Made by a program: the position numbers and the translations under genes | NCBI RefSeq assembly: GCF_002001015.1 | Contig: NZ_MUNO01000008.1 | Span: 1-64,000, forward strand | From: Polaromonas sp. A23 | Lineage (GTDB): Bacteria; Pseudomonadota; Gammaproteobacteria; Burkholderiales; Burkholderiaceae_C | Direction: 5' to 3' | DNA length: 64,000 nt | Notes under the pieces: model-generated | What the model was told of the DNA's origin: nothing | The model's input: only the letters and a program-made list of their open reading frames with translations | Database searches by the model: none | Part shown: positions 54,559 through 63,902 of the stretch, piece after piece | Position numbering within the stretch: position 1 is the stretch's first letter | Layout of the letters: every line of letters begins with the position of its first letter

Positions 54559-55026
54559 ATGCCGACCAGCGAAAAAATCGCCATCGCCGCCCATCTGCAC
54601 GTGTTGCTGCGCAGAAAGACCGGGCGTGTGACGGACACCGAGTGGATGGCGACCAATGCGGAATACGCCGCCGAAATTGTCCGCTTCTCGCGCGAGAAGG
54701 CGGCAGAAGATGGCCACATCGACCTCGGCGTCTGGGCTGACCGGCTTGAAGAAATCATGGCGGCACCTGATGCCAAACAGCGGGTGCCGCTGGTCAAAAT
54801 GATGGCCGTCGCGGTCAAGGATCTCGGCGCGGTGCCGCCGGCTCCTGCGCCTGTGCCCGTGCCGGACCGGCACAGCGCCCGTTCGATCGACACGGAAGAA
54901 GAGGTTTACCCGGAATCCGGTTTTATCGAATCGACTTTCGGAAATCTGTTTGGTGACACCGAAAAACATCGTGAACGCAAGTCCCGGGATCCGGATGCGC
55001 CGCGTTATGTAAAAGGGCTGCGCTAA
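54559..55026 (+). CDS. Hypothetical protein co-transcribed with amt
   Basis: This 155-residue soluble protein has helical parts (SEKIAIAAHLHVLLRRKTGR, AEIVRFSREKAAEDG) and a Pro/Ala-rich stretch at about 90-105. An acidic segment TEEEVYPESGFIESTFGNLF leads to a basic end. The ATG at 54559 has a GGAGG eight bases upstream, next to the amt stop, so it is co-expressed. No known domain is recognised. Its last 4 nt overlap the convergent hybrid-kinase gene. Confidence 0.75.
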   Translation: MPTSEKIAIAAHLHVLLRRKTGRVTDTEWMATNAEYAAEIVRFSREKAAEDGHIDLGVWADRLEEIMAAPDAKQRVPLVKMMAVAVKDLGAVPPAPAPVPVPDRHSARSIDTEEEVYPESGFIESTFGNLFGDTEKHRERKSRDPDAPRYVKGLR

Positions 55027-57305
55027 CGCGAGCCACCCTCTGCCAGCGTGAAATAGAAACTTGCGCCCGCGCCGGGGGCTGAGGTCGCCCAGATACGTCC
55101 ACCATGGCGCATGACAATCCGCCGCGCTGTGGCCAGGCCGGTTCCGGCGCCGGCAAACTCACCGGCTGAGTGCAGGCGCTGGAAAGCTGTGAACAATTTG
55201 TCGACATAGGCCATGTCGAACCCCACACCGTTGTCCTTGACGAAGAAAACCAGGCCGCCGCCGGTGACCGGCTCCGCCCCCACGGTGATCTGGGCTTGCG
55301 ACTGCCTGGATGTGAACTTCCAGGCGTTGCTCAGCAAAATGTTCAGCAAATGCAGCACCAGGCCACGGTCGGCCTGCACCGTCGGAAATTCCAGGATGTG
55401 CGTCACGACGGCGCGTTCCGGGTTCTGTTGTTGTAGCGTCTTCAGCACCATGCCGGCCATGGTGCCCAGGTCCACCGGCTCACGGCGGGTTTGCATGCGC
55501 GACAGCTGCGCCAGTGCCAGCAGGCTGTCGGTCCGTTCGTTCATCTGGCTGACCCCGGCGCGGATTCGCAGGAGGTAATGACTTCCGCGTTCGCTGAGGC
55601 CCGTCCCGATTTCCTTTTCAAGAAGGCGGGTCATGCCGTTGATGGCGATATAGGGTTGTCGCAGGTCGTGGGCCAGTGCCTGCGAAAAGGTTTGCAGTTC
55701 CTGGTTGGCCGCGCTGAGCTCCGCGGTGCGTTTGTCCACGCGGCTTTCCAGCTCGGCATTGAGTTGCATGATCTGCTGCTCGGCCAGGTGTCGCTCGGTG
55801 ATGTCGCGCAGCACCACACTGATCTGCAGGTCGCCGCTGCGGCTCAGGTGCTGCGACGAGGAAATTTCCACAGGAAACCGCGTGCCGTCACCGCGCACGC
55901 ACTTGAGCTCGCCCCGGCCGCCGGTTTGCCGGAGCATGGCCACGGCGCGGGAGTCCGCCGGGTCCACCAGGCCGGCGATCCCGGCTTCCCTGATTTGCTG
56001 CTCGCTCATTCGGAGCATCGCACAGGCCGCCGGATTGGCCGAGAGCACCGTACCGTCAGCCAGCCCCTGGATGAATCCGTCCAGGCTGCTTTCGAAAACC
56101 AGGCGAAAACGCTCTTCGCTGATGCGTAAGTTGTCATCGGCCACCAGCAGGTCGCGGTAACGACGGGCCCGGCTTTGCGCCGCAGACACCAGGGCGGCAG
56201 GCGTGACCGGTTTGTTGATGAAGTCATCTCCTCCCTTGCTGAGCGCCTGGGCCTGTTTGTCGAGACTGGTTTCGCCTGACAGGAAAACAATCGGGATACG
56301 GACGAATTCAGGTTGCTGGCGTATCAAGGCGGCCAACTCGATCCCGTTGCATTGCGGCATGTGAATGTCGCAGGTGATGAGGTCCGGCTGAAATTCGATC
56401 AACGGCGCCATGATCTGGCTGGGCTCGGTGACAACGCAGGTTTGCATGCCCGCCGTTTGCAGAACGCCGGCATAAAACGCGGCCAGCGCTTCATCGTCCT
56501 CCACCAGCAACACGCGATAGGGCCGCGCCGGCTCTGGCGAGGTCACATGGTCCAGCAAGGCCGTCAGCGCATGCATGTCCACGGGTTGTGGAAAATATCC
56601 CGTCGCCCCGGCGCGCACTGTCTTCAGGCGGGTTTGGAAAGCGGTATCGCCGTTCACGAAAATCAGTGGAATGGCCCCGTCTTTGCCGGGGGCGGCCGTG
56701 GTGGTCAATTCTTGCAAAGTGTTCGTGGACAGGGCAATGGTCGCCAGAATCGCGGCCGGCGGATCCTGTGTCGCCGCCTGGGCTGCATCTGCAGGGCAGG
56801 AGAAAATCCGGCTTTCGTAGCCACCGCGCTTTAACATGTCGGCCAGCTGCCGGGCCGGCTGTGAGTCCGGATCCACAATGTGAAGCAGGCGCGTTGGCCG
56901 TGCCGGTTGGAGCTGTGAGTTGTCTGGGGCCACCAGGTCTGTGGTTTGGACAGAAGGAGGCATGACTGCGCTCCCTGCAAGCGCCGCCTTCAAGGCCTGG
57001 ATCCCTGCCTTTATCGCGGAGCGGTCGTTATTACCAAGGTGTCCGGTAATGGTAGGGCCTTGCAAAAGAATCCGCTCCATGCCGGCCGCCGCCTCGCTGA
57101 CATCGGGAAAACCAAAGGTTCCACCTGAACCTGCGAGCTTGTGGGCCAGCGCGAGGGCTGAAAGTGCAGCGTCTTTTCCCTGCGCATCTCTGACGCTGTC
57201 GAGCTGCTGCAAGGCCGATTCGAGGGCCGCTATCTTGTCCGGCAGTGCCTGCGCATACAGTGCCCGCTGGGTCTGCATGTACAGGGTCAGGCTGGTGGGC
57301 TGCAT
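55023..57305 (-). CDS. Hybrid sensor: Hpt, degenerate REC, REC, PAS and histidine kinase
   Basis: This is a 760-residue cytosolic phospho-relay protein. An Hpt domain has H55 (ALAHKLAGSGGTFGF). A REC-like domain at about 140-255 lacks the acceptor Asp (AILATIALST). A full REC at about 265-385 has VLLVEDDEALAAFYAG, LITCDIHMPQCNG and NKPVTPAAL. A PAS follows at about 395-520 (EERFRLVFESSLDGFIQGL), then a coiled coil. The HisKA has QALAHDLRQPYIAING and the HATPase has VKDNGVGFDMAYVDKLF and GTGLATARRIVMRHGG. Having the Hpt at the N-terminus is an uncommon order. The stop overlaps the amt-linked gene tail-to-tail. Confidence 0.9.
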   Translation of the reverse strand: MQPTSLTLYMQTQRALYAQALPDKIAALESALQQLDSVRDAQGKDAALSALALAHKLAGSGGTFGFPDVSEAAAGMERILLQGPTITGHLGNNDRSAIKAGIQALKAALAGSAVMPPSVQTTDLVAPDNSQLQPARPTRLLHIVDPDSQPARQLADMLKRGGYESRIFSCPADAAQAATQDPPAAILATIALSTNTLQELTTTAAPGKDGAIPLIFVNGDTAFQTRLKTVRAGATGYFPQPVDMHALTALLDHVTSPEPARPYRVLLVEDDEALAAFYAGVLQTAGMQTCVVTEPSQIMAPLIEFQPDLITCDIHMPQCNGIELAALIRQQPEFVRIPIVFLSGETSLDKQAQALSKGGDDFINKPVTPAALVSAAQSRARRYRDLLVADDNLRISEERFRLVFESSLDGFIQGLADGTVLSANPAACAMLRMSEQQIREAGIAGLVDPADSRAVAMLRQTGGRGELKCVRGDGTRFPVEISSSQHLSRSGDLQISVVLRDITERHLAEQQIMQLNAELESRVDKRTAELSAANQELQTFSQALAHDLRQPYIAINGMTRLLEKEIGTGLSERGSHYLLRIRAGVSQMNERTDSLLALAQLSRMQTRREPVDLGTMAGMVLKTLQQQNPERAVVTHILEFPTVQADRGLVLHLLNILLSNAWKFTSRQSQAQITVGAEPVTGGGLVFFVKDNGVGFDMAYVDKLFTAFQRLHSAGEFAGAGTGLATARRIVMRHGGRIWATSAPGAGASFYFTLAEGGSR

Positions 57306-57428
57306 CGGGGCAGTTTACTTGGGAGTTTGCCGGGTGGCACCCGGACTTGCCAACTCACCGCTCTGCCCCCACGGCGACGTATCATCTGAACCACTTCCGG
57401 TCCACGCCCTCAGCACCGGCAACTGACA

Positions 57429-57977
57429 GTGAGAACCGCCATTCCCAATATGCCGCCTCCGGGCCAAGACAAAGTGACGCAAGCAGCCCAAAGCAATGCA
57501 ACGCAACGCTGGGGTCCGCTGGCCATCCTGTTGTTCTGGCTGCTTGTCATCGGTGTTCTGTACGTTGTGATGATCCAGGTGTTGAAGCCGCCTGCGTTGA
57601 CGGTGTCTGCCACGGGTGAGCTGGTGATTCCGCGTGCCCGCGACGGGCACTTCTATGCGCAGGGAGAAATCCAGGGCCGGCCCGTCACCTTTCTTGTTGA
57701 CACTGGCGCATCGCTGGTTGTGGTCAGCCAGGAGTTTGCGCGTGCCGCTGGCATGGCGCAGGGTGAGCCGACCACGTTCAGGACGGCCAGTGGCGAGTTG
57801 CAGGGACGCATTGTTTCGGGCGTGACGGTCTCCGTCGGGCCGGCGCGTGTTGCAGGTACGCGTGTGGGTGTCGGGCTGGTGGGGCCTGACTCCGACGTGG
57901 CATTGCTGGGGCAAAGTTTTTTGTCGAAGTTCGAAATCGTCCTGTCCGGCGACAACATGGTCCTGCGCAGCAAATAG
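57429..57977 (+). CDS. Membrane-anchored retropepsin-like aspartic protease
   Basis: This is a 182-residue protein. A TM anchor lies at about 30-52 (LAILLFWLLVIGVLYVVMI). A clan AA protease domain follows, with the active-site D91 in VTFLVDTGASLVVVS and the later conserved hydrophobic GLVGPDSDVALLGQSFLSKF. It belongs to the TIGR02281-like family of periplasmic-facing single-domain proteases that work as dimers. The start is GTG 57429; an ATG at 57450 is an alternative. It is divergent from the hybrid kinase. Confidence 0.85.
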   Translation: MRTAIPNMPPPGQDKVTQAAQSNATQRWGPLAILLFWLLVIGVLYVVMIQVLKPPALTVSATGELVIPRARDGHFYAQGEIQGRPVTFLVDTGASLVVVSQEFARAAGMAQGEPTTFRTASGELQGRIVSGVTVSVGPARVAGTRVGVGLVGPDSDVALLGQSFLSKFEIVLSGDNMVLRSK

Positions 57978-58158
57978 TCTTCATTGCGCGAGGGGGCGAT
58001 ACAGGCGGTAAGTCAGAGGTTCTGCTTTTCCGCAATGCAGCAGAAAAGCGGGGTGAATAAGTTACCGCGGCCCCGGTAATTGATGACTGACGCGGTTGCG
58101 GTACCTGCCTACGATGGAGTTCTCTTCAGCCTTTGTGGCTGACGGCAGGAGTCCCATC

Positions 58159-58935
58159 ATGATGCGAGCCATCAGTGCCCTTTTTTTCAGCGTGTTTTGC
58201 GGTGCGTGCATTCCCGCTGGCGCCGCCGATATTTCCGCGCACCAGCGCGGGGTGCTGATCCAGGGGACCATCCAGAAGGGCGACTACGCCAGGATCATCC
58301 AGTTTGTCCGGCACCCCGACAATTACGGCCGCTTCGCGCGTACCGTTTACCTTGACTCCACCGGTGGTGATGTTGTCGAGGCCGTCAAGATTGCCAACCT
58401 GCTGGACAAGAGTTATGCGGCGACCCATGTGGCCGCCGGCGCACGATGCTACAGCGCCTGCTTCATTCTCTGGATGAGCGGCGTGACCCGCCATGTTTCC
58501 AGCGGCGCGACCCTCGGTGTGCACCGGATCAACGTGAAGCTGGGTGAGGCCAGCATCGACCAGCACTCCACTTATTTCACCCAAATCGCGCGCAGTGTTG
58601 AAAACTACATGTCGGGGCTGGGTACGCCACGGGCCATTCTCGACAAGATGAATGCCACTGCGTCGGGTGACCTTTTTGTGATCAGCCCAAACTGGCTGGC
58701 CGAGCAGCAGTTGTTGACGGCGGTGTCCTACCGCCTGGGTTTCATCGATGCAGCACAGGCCCGGTGTGGGCCTGAACCCCTGGCAGTCGGGTTGAAGACC
58801 CGGGGCGCACTGGGCGACGGCGACCAAGACCAATGGGTTTTGCGGATCAAAAACTGGATGACTTGTGCCGATGAATTGCGTGCCAGCAATCAGCGCGGCG
58901 ATGACATCACGATCGCTGCGCTGATTGCTGAATGA
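58159..58935 (+). CDS. Secreted ClpP/crotonase-fold protein
   Basis: This is a 258-residue protein. The signal peptide is MRAISALFFSVFCGACIPAG, cleaved near GAA-DIS. The body follows the ClpP-like pattern: oxyanion glycine pair in LDSTGGDVVEAVKIA, candidate nucleophile S99 in ARCYSACFILW and H122 in GATLGVHRINVK. Such periplasmic ClpP-like proteins are widespread but uncharacterised. Two cysteines near the active site (C97, C101) may form a disulfide. The start has AGGAG upstream. Confidence 0.8.
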   Translation: MMRAISALFFSVFCGACIPAGAADISAHQRGVLIQGTIQKGDYARIIQFVRHPDNYGRFARTVYLDSTGGDVVEAVKIANLLDKSYAATHVAAGARCYSACFILWMSGVTRHVSSGATLGVHRINVKLGEASIDQHSTYFTQIARSVENYMSGLGTPRAILDKMNATASGDLFVISPNWLAEQQLLTAVSYRLGFIDAAQARCGPEPLAVGLKTRGALGDGDQDQWVLRIKNWMTCADELRASNQRGDDITIAALIAE

Positions 58936-59033
58936 ATCGAGCCCCCGCGGCCCCTGCTTGTTTGAAACCTCGGTGGGTGGCCACTGACAGTTCAGAGCGA
59001 GCGGACTAACGCGATAGTGGGTGGGCTGCGCTC

Positions 59034-59130
59034 CAGACCAGCCAGGGCCGCGGAACCGGCTTCGCCGGGCCGCAGGCGCAGCGCCCCCTCGGGGGGCAGC
59101 GCAGTACGCGAAGCGACAAGCGTGGGGGCG
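59034..59130. repeat. Family B repeat, minus orientation
   Basis: It starts CAGACCAGCCAGGGCCGCGG and ends AGCGTGGGGGCG. As reverse complement it differs from 29230-29336 at only a few positions over about 97 bp. It lies in the convergent gap between the ClpP-like and GMC genes, directly against the GMC stop. The segment 58940-59033 carries a second, partial GCCCCCGCGGCCCCTGCTTG piece of the same family. Confidence 0.88.
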
Positions 59131-60891
59131 TTAATCCCCAGCCTGTATCCACTGCGCGGCTTTTTCCGCAATCATCAGCGTCGGTGAATTGGTATTTCCG
59201 CTGGTGATCAGCGGCATCACGCCGGCGTCGACCACGCGCAAACCCTTGATTCCGCGTACGCGCAGGTGTGAGTCCACCACCGCCATGGCATCGTCGTCAC
59301 GTCCCATTTTGGTGGTGCCCACCGGGTGGAAGATGGTGGTGGCGATGTCGCCGGCCAGGCGCGCCAGGTCTTCATCACTCTGGAACTGCACGCCGGGGCG
59401 GAACTCCTCGGGCTGGTAGCCGGCCAGCGCGCTCTGGCTCACGATGCGGCGTGTCACGCGCAGGGAGTCGGCCGCCACTTGCCGGTCTTCAGCGGTGCTG
59501 AGGTAGTTCGGCGTGATCGCCGGCGCATCTTCGAACCGGCCGCTCTTGATATTGACCGTTCCCCGGCTTGTGGGGTTGAGGTTGCAGACACTGGCCGTGA
59601 ACGCGTTGAAGTTGTGCAGCGGCTCGCCAAACGCGTCAAGCGACAGCGGTTGCACGTGGTACTCGATGTTGGGGTAAGGCTGGTCCGGCGAGCTGCGCGT
59701 GAAAGCGCCGAGCTGCGACGGCGCCATGCTCATCGGCCCGGTCTGTTTGAGCGCATATTCCAGACCTATCATCGCCTTGCCCCACAGCGAACTTCCCAGG
59801 GTGTTGAGCGTGAAGTTTTTAACCTTGCTGCCGGCGATGTTGCTGACCTTGTAGACCGAGCGAATCTGCAGGTGGTCCTGCAGGTTGGCGCCCACGCCGG
59901 GCAGGTCTGCCACGACCGGGATGCCATGCTGCTGCAGCAGGGCTGCCGGGCCTATGCCCGAGAGCTGCAGGATTTGTGGCGAGCCTATGCTGCCTGCGCT
60001 GAGGATGACTTCTCCCAACTTGCCTTGCGCCTTGCCGGAATCGCGCGTGGCAAAGGCCTGGACGCGTTCGTGACCGGTCCACACCTCGACGCCGGTGCAG
60101 CGCTGGCTGCCGTCGTCCTGGCGCTCGACAACGAGTTTGCAGACCTGTGCGCCGGTCCACATTTCAAAATTGGGGCGCGCAAAACAGGTCGGGCGCAAAA
60201 ACGCCTTGGCGGTATTCCAGCGCCAGCCGTTTTTCTGGTTCACCTCGAAATAACCCACGCCTTCGTTGTTGCCTGTGTTGAAGTCGTCGGTGGCCGGAAT
60301 GCCGGCCTGCTGCGCCGCTGCTGCAAACGCGTCAAGAATGCCCCAGCGAAGCCGCTGCTTTTCAACCCGCCACTCACCGCCCATCTTGCGGGCCAGGCCT
60401 TCGCTGGCGGCGTGCTGGCTCTTGTGGCCGTGCAGGCGCCGGAAGTTTTCATTCACGTCTGCCTTGGCCGCACCCTTGGGGACGTCGAGTTTGTAGTGGT
60501 TCTCGTGCATGCGAAAACCCGGCAGCACCTGATCCCAGCGCCAGCTGTCGTCGCCGGTGAGCTCGGCCCACTGGTCGTAGTCGCGTGCCTGGCCGCGCAT
60601 GTAAATCATGCCGTTGATGCTGGAGCAGCCGCCCAGTGTCTTGCCGCGCGGGTAACGCAGGCTGCGGCCATTCAGGCCCGCGTCGGGTTCGGTGTTGTAG
60701 AGCCAGTCGGTGCGCGGGTTGCCAATGCAGTACAGGTAACCGACCGGGATGTGGATCCAGTGATAGTCGTCCTTGCGGCCGGCCTCGATCAGCAGCACGC
60801 GTTTGGACGCGTCAGCACTCAGGCGGTTGGCCAGCAAGCAGCCGGCGGTGCCGCCCCCGACGATGATGTAGTCAAAGATGTTTTCGTTCAT
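59131..60891 (-). CDS. GMC-family FAD oxidoreductase (choline dehydrogenase-like)
   Basis: This 586-residue flavoenzyme has the FAD loop DYIIVGGGTAGCLLANRLS at the N-terminus, GMC motif 1 PRGKTLGGCSSINGMIY, motif 2 EVILSAGSIGSPQILQLSG and a C-terminal active site FHPVGTTKMG with VVDAGVMPLITSGNTN. It oxidises an alcohol to an aldehyde. Its position after mmsA suggests a catabolic alcohol substrate other than choline. It is the last gene of an mmsA-led operon. Confidence 0.9.
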   Translation of the reverse strand: MNENIFDYIIVGGGTAGCLLANRLSADASKRVLLIEAGRKDDYHWIHIPVGYLYCIGNPRTDWLYNTEPDAGLNGRSLRYPRGKTLGGCSSINGMIYMRGQARDYDQWAELTGDDSWRWDQVLPGFRMHENHYKLDVPKGAAKADVNENFRRLHGHKSQHAASEGLARKMGGEWRVEKQRLRWGILDAFAAAAQQAGIPATDDFNTGNNEGVGYFEVNQKNGWRWNTAKAFLRPTCFARPNFEMWTGAQVCKLVVERQDDGSQRCTGVEVWTGHERVQAFATRDSGKAQGKLGEVILSAGSIGSPQILQLSGIGPAALLQQHGIPVVADLPGVGANLQDHLQIRSVYKVSNIAGSKVKNFTLNTLGSSLWGKAMIGLEYALKQTGPMSMAPSQLGAFTRSSPDQPYPNIEYHVQPLSLDAFGEPLHNFNAFTASVCNLNPTSRGTVNIKSGRFEDAPAITPNYLSTAEDRQVAADSLRVTRRIVSQSALAGYQPEEFRPGVQFQSDEDLARLAGDIATTIFHPVGTTKMGRDDDAMAVVDSHLRVRGIKGLRVVDAGVMPLITSGNTNSPTLMIAEKAAQWIQAGD

Positions 60892-60928
60892 TTTTATTGT
60901 GTTGCTTTGCTTGTCGAAGAACGATTGG

Positions 60929-61204
60929 TCAGATGAAGTTCAAAGCACGGGCGATGAAGATGATGCCGACCAGGATACCCACGAGGCCCAAGAGAGGTGT
61001 TGCCGCGAACCAACCGCCATATCTAACCCGAGCCGACTCTTTGATCGCCCGGCTCACTTCTTCATTTTTCATGAGTGGCATGCCGATCAATTCGTCCTGT
61101 TGATCAGCACGCATGCGATTCCACCAGTCACCCGCGCGCACCATTTCCACACCGATCCAGACAAGGGCAATACCAAGCCCCGCCCAGAACAGGGTTTCGA
61201 CCAT
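60929..61204 (-). CDS. Small membrane protein of unknown function
   Basis: This 91-residue protein has helices at about 3-22 (FWAGLGIALVWIGVEMV) and 65-88 (TPLLGLVGILVGIIFIARAL) with a charged cytoplasmic middle. It starts 2 nt after the mmsA stop and precedes the GMC gene by 37 nt, so it is in the operon. No family is known to me. Confidence 0.7.
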   Translation of the reverse strand: MVETLFWAGLGIALVWIGVEMVRAGDWWNRMRADQQDELIGMPLMKNEEVSRAIKESARVRYGGWFAATPLLGLVGILVGIIFIARALNFI

Positions 61205-61206
61205 GC

Positions 61207-62748
61207 TTACTTGGCCGTTGGCATGACAAACTCTGCGCCCTTGCCAATGCTCTCAGGCCAGCGCTGCATGATGGACTTCTGCTTGGTGTAAAAACGCACG
61301 CCTTCCTCACCGTAGGCATGCATGTCCCCGAACAGGCTTTTCTTCCAGCCGCCAAAGCCGTGCCAAGCCATGGGCACCGGAATCGGCACATTGATGCCCA
61401 CCATGCCCACCTGGATGCGCCGGCTGAATTCGCGTGCCACATTACCGTCCCGCGTGAAACAGCTCACGCCATTGCCAAACTCATGCGCATTGATCAGCGC
61501 CACGGCTTCGGCCAGGTCTTTCACTCGCACACAGCCCAGCACCGGGCCGAAAATTTCTTCCTTGTAGATGCGCATTTCGGGCGTCACATGGTCAAACAGC
61601 GTGCCCCCCATCCAGAAGCCCTGCTCGCAGCCGGGGCCGGCACTCTTGCCTGTGAAGCTGCGGCCGTCGACCAGCAGCTTGGCGCCTTCCTTGACGCCGG
61701 TGTCGATATAGCCGGTGATGCGGCTGTGCGCTGCACCCGTGACGATAGGGCCCATCTCGGCATCGAGCTCGACGCCGTTCTTGACGACCAGGGTTTTGGC
61801 GCGCGCCGCCAGCATGGGAATGAGCTTGTCGGCCACGTTGCCGACCAGCACCGCCACCGAGATCGCCATGCAGCGCTCGCCTGCCGAGCCGTAGCCGGCG
61901 CCAATCAGCGCATCGACCGCCTGCTCCAGGTCGGCGTCGGGCATCACCACCATGTGGTTCTTGGCTCCGCCCAGCGCCTGCACGCGTTTGCCGTGGTGGG
62001 CGCCGGTTTCGTAGATGTAGTTGGCAATCGGTGTCGAGCCCACGAAAGACACGGCCTTGACGTCGGGATGCACCAGCAGCGCATCAACGGCCTCCTTGTC
62101 GCCCTGGACCACATTGAACACGCCGTCGGGCAGGCCGGCCTGTTTCAGCAATTCGGCGATGAACAGGCTGGGGCTGGGGTCGATGGGGCTGGGCTTGAGG
62201 ATGAAGCAGTTGCCGGCGGCAATCGCCACCGGGAACATCCACATCGGCACCATCACCGGGAAGTTGAAGGGCGTGATGCCGGCGACCACACCCAGCGGCT
62301 GGCGCAGGGTCCAGTTGTCGATGCCGGTGCTCACCTGGTCGGTGAAGTCGCCCTTGAGCAGCTGCGGGATGCCGCAGGCAAATTCCACAATGTCGATGCC
62401 GCGTGAGACTTCGCCCTGGGCGTCGGTAAACACCTTGCCGTGTTCGGCAGTGATCATGTGAGCGAGCTTGTCCTTGTGGACATTCAGCAGCTCGAGAAAC
62501 TTGAACATCACGCGGGCGCGGCGGATCGGCGGGGTGTCGGCCCAGGCGGGGAAGGCGGCTTGGCCCGCGGCGACTGCAGCGTCAACCTCAGAGGAACTGG
62601 CCAGGGCTACGCGGCCCGTCACCGCCCCGGTGGCTGGGTTGAAGACTTCCTGGCTGCGGTTTGATGTGCCGGGGACCACTTGGCCATTGATGGCGTGGCC
62701 GATGGCTGTGACAGACGAATTCATATTTGGGCGACTCATATCATTCAT
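61207..62748 (-). CDS. mmsA: CoA-acylating methylmalonate-semialdehyde dehydrogenase
   Basis: This 513-residue aldehyde dehydrogenase of the MmsA/IolA branch converts (methyl)malonate semialdehyde plus CoA to propionyl- or acetyl-CoA. The nucleophile is C293 in [10 protein letters not shown] and the oxyanion Asn is in [12 protein letters not shown]. The usual ALDH general-base Glu is replaced ([11 protein letters not shown]), as expected for this branch. Valine, inositol or beta-alanine catabolism are the usual settings. The start is uncertain between ATGs at 62748 and 62739. Confidence 0.92.
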   Translation of the reverse strand: MNDMSRPNMNSSVTAIGHAINGQVVPGTSNRSQEVFNPATGAVTGRVALASSSEVDAAVAAGQAAFPAWADTPPIRRARVMFKFLELLNVHKDKLAHMITAEHGKVFTDAQGEVSRGIDIVEFACGIPQLLKGDFTDQVSTGIDNWTLRQPLGVVAGITPFNFPVMVPMWMFPVAIAAGNCFILKPSPIDPSPSLFIAELLKQAGLPDGVFNVVQGDKEAVDALLVHPDVKAVSFVGSTPIANYIYETGAHHGKRVQALGGAKNHMVVMPDADLEQAVDALIGAGYGSAGERCMAISVAVLVGNVADKLIPMLAARAKTLVVKNGVELDAEMGPIVTGAAHSRITGYIDTGVKEGAKLLVDGRSFTGKSAGPGCEQGFWMGGTLFDHVTPEMRIYKEEIFGPVLGCVRVKDLAEAVALINAHEFGNGVSCFTRDGNVAREFSRRIQVGMVGINVPIPVPMAWHGFGGWKKSLFGDMHAYGEEGVRFYTKQKSIMQRWPESIGKGAEFVMPTAK

Positions 62749-62824
62749 TTTGGGAACTCCATTGGGCAATCCCCAAGATTAGCGGACGGTGGCGACTTAT
62801 GCCAGTTTGAATTTCTCAGTAGTG

Positions 62825-62843
62825 TTATTAAAATTACTAATAA
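62825..62843. promoter_or_regulatory. TTATTA-N7-TAATAA dyad at the LysR gene start
   Basis: This perfect inverted repeat of six bases on each side ends on the A of the LysR start codon, in the divergent mmsA/LysR gap. It contains the T-N11-A spacing of LysR-type sites. Autoregulation and control of mmsA are inferred. Confidence 0.5.
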
Positions 62844-63820
62844 TGGACATCCAGACACTACGGATTTTTGCGGCGGTGGCCCGGGAGGGCAACCTCTCGC
62901 GTGCCGCCGACAAACTGGCCCTGACGCAGCCCGCCGTCAGCCTGCAGATTAAAGGCCTGCAAGCTGCCACGGGGCTGACACTGTTTACGCGCAGCGCCCA
63001 GGGCATGAACCTCACCCGTGACGGCGCAGCGCTGCTGCCGCTGGCCGAAAAAGTGCTGGCCGCGCAGGGCGACTTCAAAAATGCCGCGGCCAGCCTGCAC
63101 ACGCAGGTGCGCGGCCGGCTGCGCATAGGCACCATCCTCGACCCCGAGTTCACCCGGCTCGGGGCTTTCCTGAAGGTGCTGGTGGAAATGGCGCCCCAGG
63201 TCGAGACAGAGCTGCGCCAGGCCATGAGCGGCGAGGTGTTGGCCCAGATAGAGCGTGGCGAGCTGGATGTGGGCTTTTACCTGGGTACGCCCGGCCAGCC
63301 TCTTGATACCAATGGCTTTGAGTCAAATCGGCCTTCAGCCCTTTCCGCACGGGCGCAAACAGCTATTAATTCAGTAGCAGATCGGCAGGACAGCCGGCCG
63401 GCGCTGTTTGCCGTGCGCGAGCTGACCCACTTCACCTACCGGGTGCTTGCGCCGGCCGGCTGGGGGCCGCAGGTGCGCGGCAAGGGCTGGAAGGCGCTGG
63501 CCGCCTTGCCGTGGATCGCCACGCCGCCGGCGTCGGCGCATCACCGCCTGCTGGCCAGCGTGTTCGGCCCGCTGGGTGTCGAGCCGAACCGGGTTGCGCT
63601 GGTGGACCAGGAGGCCTCCATGCTCGACCTGGTCAAGTCCGGCGTGGGCCTGAGCCTGGTGCGCGATTCGATCGCGATGCGCGAGTCTCATGCGGCTGGG
63701 CTGGTGATTGCCGACCAGGTCAGCTTGCAAAGCGTGCTGAGTTTTGTCAGCCTGAGTGCGCAACGCCAGGCGCCGGTGGTTGCAAGCGCCTGGCAGGCGC
63801 TGGAGGCCGTATGGTCCTGA
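62843..63820 (+). CDS. LysR-family transcriptional regulator
   Basis: This 325-residue regulator has an N-terminal winged helix (MDIQTLRIFAAVAREGNLSR, then ALTQPAVSLQIKGLQ) and a C-terminal periplasmic-binding-like effector domain. Residues about 160-188 (SNRPSALSARAQTAINSVAD) are encoded by a family A repeat, inserted between GTPGQPLD and PALFAVREL, which makes the protein longer than the usual 300. It probably regulates the divergent mmsA operon. Confidence 0.9.
   Translation: MDIQTLRIFAAVAREGNLSRAADKLALTQPAVSLQIKGLQAATGLTLFTRSAQGMNLTRDGAALLPLAEKVLAAQGDFKNAAASLHTQVRGRLRIGTILDPEFTRLGAFLKVLVEMAPQVETELRQAMSGEVLAQIERGELDVGFYLGTPGQPLDTNGFESNRPSALSARAQTAINSVADRQDSRPALFAVRELTHFTYRVLAPAGWGPQVRGKGWKALAALPWIATPPASAHHRLLASVFGPLGVEPNRVALVDQEASMLDLVKSGVGLSLVRDSIAMRESHAAGLVIADQVSLQSVLSFVSLSAQRQAPVVASAWQALEAVWS
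63323..63380. repeat. Family A repeat, in-frame copy inside the LysR gene
   Basis: The copy reads TCAAATCGGCCTTCAGCCCT, then CGCACGGGCGCAAACAGCTA and TTAATTCAGTAGCA; it is the best-preserved copy in the window. The frame stays open through it. Confidence 0.85.
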
Positions 63821-63902
63821 ACTTGCAGGCAGCGCTGTAGGACAGGATGGGTGGCCCGTTGGGGGCAAATGCTGTGGCCCGCTTGGCGGCCGCTGGATTA
63901 AC

